DNA from: Rhodococcus sp. 4CII
GTDB lineage: Bacteria; Actinomycetota; Actinomycetes; Mycobacteriales; Mycobacteriaceae
Length of the DNA stretch: 64,000 nucleotides
Direction of reading: 5' to 3'
Assembly (NCBI RefSeq): GCF_014256275.1
Contig: NZ_JACCFE010000002.1
Span: 5,312,001-5,376,000 of the forward strand
The notes beneath the pieces were generated by a model. The model saw only the letters and a program-made list of their open reading frames with translations. It ran no database searches and was not told the DNA's origin. The position numbers were made by a program, and so were the translations under genes. Below, piece after piece: positions 62,101 to 64,000 of the stretch (its first letter is position 1; the number at the start of each line of letters is the position of its first letter).

Positions 62101-62303
62101 TCGGCCCGGACGACGGATTCTTCGACGTCGGCGGAAACTCGCACCGCGTCGTGGAACTGCAGCGCCGCTTCGAGGAGCGGTGGCCCGGGACGCTGCGGGT
62201 CGGCCAGCTGTTCGACCTCGTCACCGTGGCAGCTCAGGCCGAGGCGATCTCGAATCCCACCCCGGTGGGTGACGCGTCCGCGCCCGCCACGTACGAGTTC
62301 TGA
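53169..62303 (+). CDS. Multimodular NRPS: C - half-C - A1 - T1 - C - A2 - T2 - C - A-remnant - T3
   Basis: A 3,044-residue synthetase; GTG at 53169 with a GGAGG site 8 bp upstream. Domains: starter-like C (about 15-430, HHVALDG at 144-150); C-terminal lobe of a second C (about 436-655) without HHxxxDG; A1 (about 670-1170, core TSGSTGRPKG at 828); T1 Ser1222; C (about 1275-1720, HHIAADA at 1406); A2 (about 1735-2230, core near 1894); T2 Ser2274; C (about 2330-2770, HHIAADG at 2457); an A fragment (about 2788-2950) lacking A1-A5, with RTGAL for RTGDL and DGTVDE for NGKVDR; T3 Ser2991 in GGNSH. A1 signature residues read D-F-W-S-V-G-M-V-H by my alignment, close to threonine codes. A2 reads about D-A-L-F-V-G-G-V-M, unassigned. 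No epimerase, methyltransferase or thioesterase domain; the chain passes to the PKS. Confidence 0.93.
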   Translation: MSDRRPAADGHEDPPFPLSPAQYEAWLAQQLAPDVPLCIAQYVELHGDLDVDLLREATVTTADEFGSPFLRLIDREGQPFQVVDPTDRSIGTVDFRGDADPADAARRWMHADCEAPLDLTRDRLVESSILRVGDEHYLWYSKIHHVALDGYGAMTMLNRIAARYSAAVLGRDLPENEAAAPRHLYDIEQQYRSSSRFTADRRYWADRIDGLGPGSSLARRTGPAVATSTDVTGPLPDAAERALGDAGARGTATIIAGFACYLSRMTGRRDVLVTIPVSARTTATLRRSGGMVAGVVPLPVRIRPEDTVGELVERVHLDLMGALRHQRFGIGDIRRDAGAVAAESLSGPMVNVMLFRQELALGPLVGEYHIVTSGPVDDLLVNVYRSGTPVRTFVHFLANPNRYDADEVGAHHRRFTALLDDFLTADADTAIGSVHEETARLDFWSRALADAPPVLDLPTDRPRPARPSHRSAAVDIVLSPDLRRRLAAFAAAHRTDAATVTHAVLALVLSRSARTDDVVLGRRTDTEPLVLRTRVRGADRFTDFVDTVRDTYAEAFAHRGVPVPRIVEALGMPHPVSHAPLYQVLLEFSKRPHELGDLDLQVTVSEESVRFTYAADLFDAATAEAIARRFAQAMDTAVADPSVVIGDIDLTSPTDHALLREWSSRPADTAPEATLGALFAARAERSPDAVAVVSGDERLSYGELDARSNRLARRLLSMGAGPEATVAVALPRSAGLIVALVAVVRTGAAYLPIDADHPGERSALVLDDALPVCVLATGGAATTLPTSDMPVLLIDSAEMELDGASAAPLTDEERAPADPDLLAYVVYTSGSTGRPKGVAVSHRNVVALFTSTRDLFRFTDTDVWTMFHSPAFDFSVWEVWGALLHGGALVVVDFDTTRSPVSFLDLLRRERVTVLSQTPSAFAQLIEAAADDGGATSPLRYVVLGGEALELGQLERWYSRHGEDAPVLVNMYGITETTVHVSHLRLRRDLAAAAWTSVIGRALPGLRVSVRDSRLHPVPVGVAGELYVAGPQVARGYLGRAGLTAARFVADESGARMYRTGDIVRWRRDGRLDYLGREDHQVEIRGFRVELGEVEWALGKCEGVAQVVVTMRDDLVTGPALAAYVVPDTGATALTDSVLEYARTVLPSYMVPNSITVLDRLPLTVNGKLDRAALPVPPNDSRAEFAAPGTAAEEALTVIFAALLGVPTVGIDDDFFALGGNSLIAAKIVARIHHALGADVGVRDVFEARTVRSLATRVGRADETGWPPLVATDRSTPAPVSLAQTRMWFLDQFDTTSPAYNIAAAFRLHGPLDVAALHAALTDVVERHEALRTVFPMWEDIPVQSVIPAADAVPTLRAVAVAGERDLRDRLAGALSAGFEVTTQVPLRAHLFEAGPREHVLALVVHHIAADALSLAPLARDVTAAYTARVRGRAPDWVPLPVQYADYSNWQRALLGSEDDPGSLMSRQLGFWRSALADAPVVTDLPMDRARPEHRSLAGARESFEIGDRLHRAVVALAREHDATVFMVAHAALAVLVSRLGSTNDVVIGSAVAGRGEAALDDVVGMFVNTLALRTPVHGRDSFATVLAAVRDRDLEAFAHAEVPFERVVEALDLPRTTAHAPLFQVLYEFQDVTRPTPSLPDVDVEEIDLGVSVSTFDLQLTLAERFATDGAPAGIGAGFTYATDIFDSATVRGFADRFLRLLETVVADPQVPLARIDLLDAGERAALVPVCGRPGAATRLLPEILSAAAARDPHAIALSYGNAVMSYRELDDWSNRLAWVLIRRGIGPEDHVAIGLVRSVELVVSVWAVAKSGASFVPVDPSLPPGRITDILADSGAVAGLTVAEQRDRMPDDVEWLLLDYPGPTRKWESNPITDDDRVVPLRPEHPAYLMYTSGSTGTPKGVVIPHAGLQNFTLDQRARYATTNASRVLNLASPGFDATMLEYLMAFGAGARLVIAAPQVYGGAALTELLAAERITHAFVTPAVLATIDPRGLRLLRALVVGGERCPPELLARWASGRTLLVGYGPTETTVMSNIGDPMTPGDPVRIGHPMRGVRELVLDEWLRPVPVGVVGELYVLGEGLARGYHRRAGATAAAFVANPFDRAGSRMYRTGDLMRWTRDGRLEYLGRNDFQVKLRGQRVEPGEVEAALTGCPGVAQAVVVVRRTPAAEAVLAGYVTAEDGAHLDTAEVLGFAASVLAPFMVPASVTVLDHLPLGANGKIDRHALPEPEFAPRIFRPPGTPFESAVAEVFSDVLGIGAVGADDDFFASGGNSLTATQVVARLGAAFGADIGVREVFESPTVRALASRVAREAAGGEARPAAVASRRPDSVPLSWAQRRMWLLNQFDPSSPAYNVAMIVRLSGELDVDALTAAVADVVDRHESLRTRYPYGDTEPTQVIVGAGHVAQLTVSTEDAPVRGQISELVTAGFDVAAEVPMRARLFALGEQEHVLVVVVHHIAADGFSMVPLARDVMTAYPVRSEGRAPGWEPLPVQYADYTLWQRELLGAEDDPESLLSRQLDYWRTTLAGAPAVTELPADRNRTPRRSPSGDRVAFAIGADLHRDVVALARTRRCTVFMVVHTALAVLLSRVGSTDDVVIGSPVAGRGDAVLDDVVGMFVNTLVLRTRVTGTAGELLERVRETDLAAYAHADVPFERVVEALNPPRSQSYSPLFQVLLEFRNTEHPDLALPHLHAEILEPDVEVSLFDLQLTVRERYDESGTPEGMTAGFTYSTDLFDPETVETLAARFTGILAAVAVDPHGAVGDIDVLAPDERARLRKWSEAADSLVLDPRLHPAPEGVTGAVYSADTQEPHTSARVAATTFVANPFGAPGSRMVRTGALARWNRSGQLVTVGASGSSTRSVTDVVASHPAVREAVVLTTAVGVTAFWVPAAAAAVLPMAEDLRNFSAERLDAPLVPARFVALGAVPRSADGTVDEGALRALVAETEPAGAAARHRWTALERTVAEDWAAVLGHDDFGPDDGFFDVGGNSHRVVELQRRFEERWPGTLRVGQLFDLVTVAAQAEAISNPTPVGDASAPATYEF

Positions 62304-62324
62304 CCCAGTAGGGAGGAGGCAACG

Positions 62325-64000
62325 GTGACGGTGCGACACCCCACACCGGGCGACGACGAGATCGCCGTGGTCGGCATCGCCGCGCGCTACCCCGAGGCCG
62401 CGAACCTCGCGGAATTCCGCGCCAACCTCGCTGCCGGGCGCGACTCGGTGCGCCCCCTGTCCCGGTCACGGGCGAAGGAGACCGGGCTCGGCCCCCCGTC
62501 GCACTACCACGCGATGGGATTCGTCGAGGACATCGCCACATTCGACTACTCGTTCTTCACCCTGTCGAAACGCGAAGCGTCGCTGATCGACCCGCAGCAG
62601 CGACTCGCCCTCGTCCTCGCGCATCAGGCGGTCGAGGACGCCGGCTACTCGGTGGCAGATTTCCGGGACAGCGCGACCGCGGTGGTGTTCAGCGCGGCCA
62701 CGTCGACGTATCCGGCGGTGTGGGCGGAGCCGGGTGTGCTCAGCACACTCGGCAACGTCCCGTTCGCCGTCCCGGCGCGGATCGCGTACCACCTCGGGCT
62801 CACCGGGCCCTGCTACGCCGTCGATTCGGGATGCAACGGGTCGCTGATCGCGGTGCACCACGCCTGCCGGGAACTGCGGTCCGGTGACGCCGACTTCGCT
62901 CTTGCCGGCGGCGTCAGTCTGCGGGTGAACGGCATTCGCGCCGACATGGCGGAGGGATCAGCCGAACTGATGTCACCGGGCGGACGCTGCCGAGCGTTCG
63001 ACGCGAGCGCCGACGGCACGGCGGTCGGCGAGGGCGGCGCGGTGCTACTCCTCACGACGATGGCCCGTGCGCGTGCCGACCGCGTCCCCGTCCATGCCGT
63101 GATCCGGGGTACCGCAACGGTGTCGAGCGGCCATTCGTCCGCAACCATCAGCTCACCGAGCGCCCGCGCACAGGTGGCCGTCATCTCCCGGGCGTGGCGG
63201 AACGCCGGCCTCGACCCGAGCGACGCCGGGTACCTCGAGGCCCACGGATCGGGAACCCCGTTGGGCGACGCCGTCGAACTCGAAGGGATCGCGGCGGCGT
63301 TCGACGGCCGGCCGGGGGTCCTGCCCATCGGCTCGGTGAAGACGAACATCGGTCACCTCGACCACGCCGCCGGAGTGTCCGGCCTCGTGAAGGCGATCCT
63401 CGCCGTCGAGCACGGCGAACTGTACCCGTCTCTGCACTTCGAACGGCCCACCGGCGGAGTCGACCTCCGCCGCAGCGGAATCGAGGTGCTCACCCGGGCC
63501 CGACCGTGGAGCGACGACAGCGGTCCCCGGCGAGCGGGGGTGAGTTCGTTCAGCCTCGGCGGCATCAACGCGCACTGCGTGGTGGAACAGCCGCCGGCGC
63601 GTGCCGCCGGCAGCCGCGCCGAGGACACGACCCGACTGATCGGGGTCTCGGCGAAGAGCGCGGGCGCGCTCGCCGCACTGTGTGCCGAATTGGCGACGGC
63701 GGTGCGCGGTCACGACCTGGACGACGTCGTGTTCACCCTCAATCGCGGCCGCCCGCATCACGAATATCGGGTGGCGGTACAGGCACGCAGCACCACCGAA
63801 CTCTCGCGCTCGCTCGCCGGGCGCGCCGCCGAACTCGGCTTCCGCGAAGGAGAATTCGCGCCCGCACCGCGGCGCGCACCGGCCGTGGCGCTCCTGCTGT
63901 CGCCCGACCGGATGCCGGCCGGACTGCGCGGCCCCGCCCTGCCGCCGGAGCTCCCCGCCGCCGGCGCCTCGGCGGACCTCCTCGCCGGTCAGATCGCCGT
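62325..64000 (+). CDS. Type I PKS, N-terminal ketosynthase, 3' truncated by window end
   Basis: GTG at 62325 after GGGAGGAGG; 558 codons are visible and open to the end. The KS spans about residues 10-425: VVGIAARYPEAANLAEF, nucleophile Cys170 in DSGCNGSL (usual DTACSSSL), His307 in EAHGSGTPLGD, His344 in KTNIGHLDHAAGVSGLVKA, ending FSLGGINAHCVVEQPP. The Cys-His-His triad is complete, so it should condense. After residue 430 a KS-AT linker begins (RPHHEYRVAV). It receives the peptidyl chain from T3 of the preceding NRPS, 21 bp upstream. Confidence 0.92.
   Translation, partial: MTVRHPTPGDDEIAVVGIAARYPEAANLAEFRANLAAGRDSVRPLSRSRAKETGLGPPSHYHAMGFVEDIATFDYSFFTLSKREASLIDPQQRLALVLAHQAVEDAGYSVADFRDSATAVVFSAATSTYPAVWAEPGVLSTLGNVPFAVPARIAYHLGLTGPCYAVDSGCNGSLIAVHHACRELRSGDADFALAGGVSLRVNGIRADMAEGSAELMSPGGRCRAFDASADGTAVGEGGAVLLLTTMARARADRVPVHAVIRGTATVSSGHSSATISSPSARAQVAVISRAWRNAGLDPSDAGYLEAHGSGTPLGDAVELEGIAAAFDGRPGVLPIGSVKTNIGHLDHAAGVSGLVKAILAVEHGELYPSLHFERPTGGVDLRRSGIEVLTRARPWSDDSGPRRAGVSSFSLGGINAHCVVEQPPARAAGSRAEDTTRLIGVSAKSAGALAALCAELATAVRGHDLDDVVFTLNRGRPHHEYRVAVQARSTTELSRSLAGRAAELGFREGEFAPAPRRAPAVALLLSPDRMPAGLRGPALPPELPAAGASADLLAGQIA

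Noticed and set aside
1..64000. tRNA, rRNA, CRISPR arrays, insertion sequences, prophage, plasmid origin
   Set aside because: I saw no cloverleaf-type sequence, spaced direct repeats, transposase or phage genes; small RNAs could have been missed by eye.

Overview
The window looks like a chromosomal segment of a mycolic-acid actinomycete, most likely Rhodococcus (R. jostii/opacus type). The reasons are the high GC content, frequent GTG starts and ATGA/GTGA overlaps, and close resemblance of many products to Mycobacterium proteins (DosR/DosS, FprA, MetZ, PurT, CobF, an LppA-like lipoprotein). This is a judgement from the sequence alone; no database was searched. No tRNA, rRNA, CRISPR array, insertion sequence or phage gene was seen.

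Layout. 1-5.6 kb: the end of a CycA-type permease, an M23 cell-wall peptidase with a structured 5' leader, a GCS2-type ligase, and an nsrR-hmp nitric-oxide defence pair. 5.6-13.2 kb: a dormancy/hypoxia block resembling a mycobacterial DosR regulon (two universal stress proteins, an F420/LLM oxidoreductase, a DesA-type diiron desaturase, an Acg-type nitroreductase, dosR and dosS) with two DosR-box-like palindromes. Unlike the mycobacterial arrangement, dosS here converges on dosR. 13.2-30 kb: housekeeping genes (thyA-folA, cobF, Fpg/Nei glycosylase, purT, fprA, rhodanese-metZ, a HAD phosphatase, a TSUP permease), a WXG100-like/DUF1023/LppA module, a tetR remnant, and several long palindromes at gene ends.

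30-48.1 kb: two large sulfur-scavenging operons on the + strand. Each begins with a SAM-I (S-box) riboswitch followed immediately by a short ORF for a Cys-containing leader peptide; the two peptides share an (I/V)DLCR core. The first operon encodes a polar amino-acid-type ABC importer, a GNAT and three LLM flavin monooxygenases. The second encodes a peptide/nickel-type ABC importer with fused ATPases, four more LLM enzymes and a DUF1684 protein. The likely logic is uptake of organosulfur compounds, oxidative C-S cleavage, and two-level sensing of SAM and probably cysteine.

48.15-64 kb (runs off the window): a hybrid NRPS/PKS biosynthetic cluster on the same strand, starting 44 bp after the sulfur operon. 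It has an FkbJ-like ACP, an FkbI-like acyl-CoA dehydrogenase, a FabH-like enzyme with altered catalytic motifs, an FkbH-like HAD protein (together suggesting a glycerate-derived acyl-ACP unit), a stand-alone adenylation enzyme, a 3,044-residue NRPS and the start of a PKS. The NRPS carries two unusual relics: a C-terminal half condensation domain, and a last module whose adenylation domain is reduced to an inactive fragment homologous to the stand-alone A enzyme. This suggests that the terminal carrier domain is loaded in trans.
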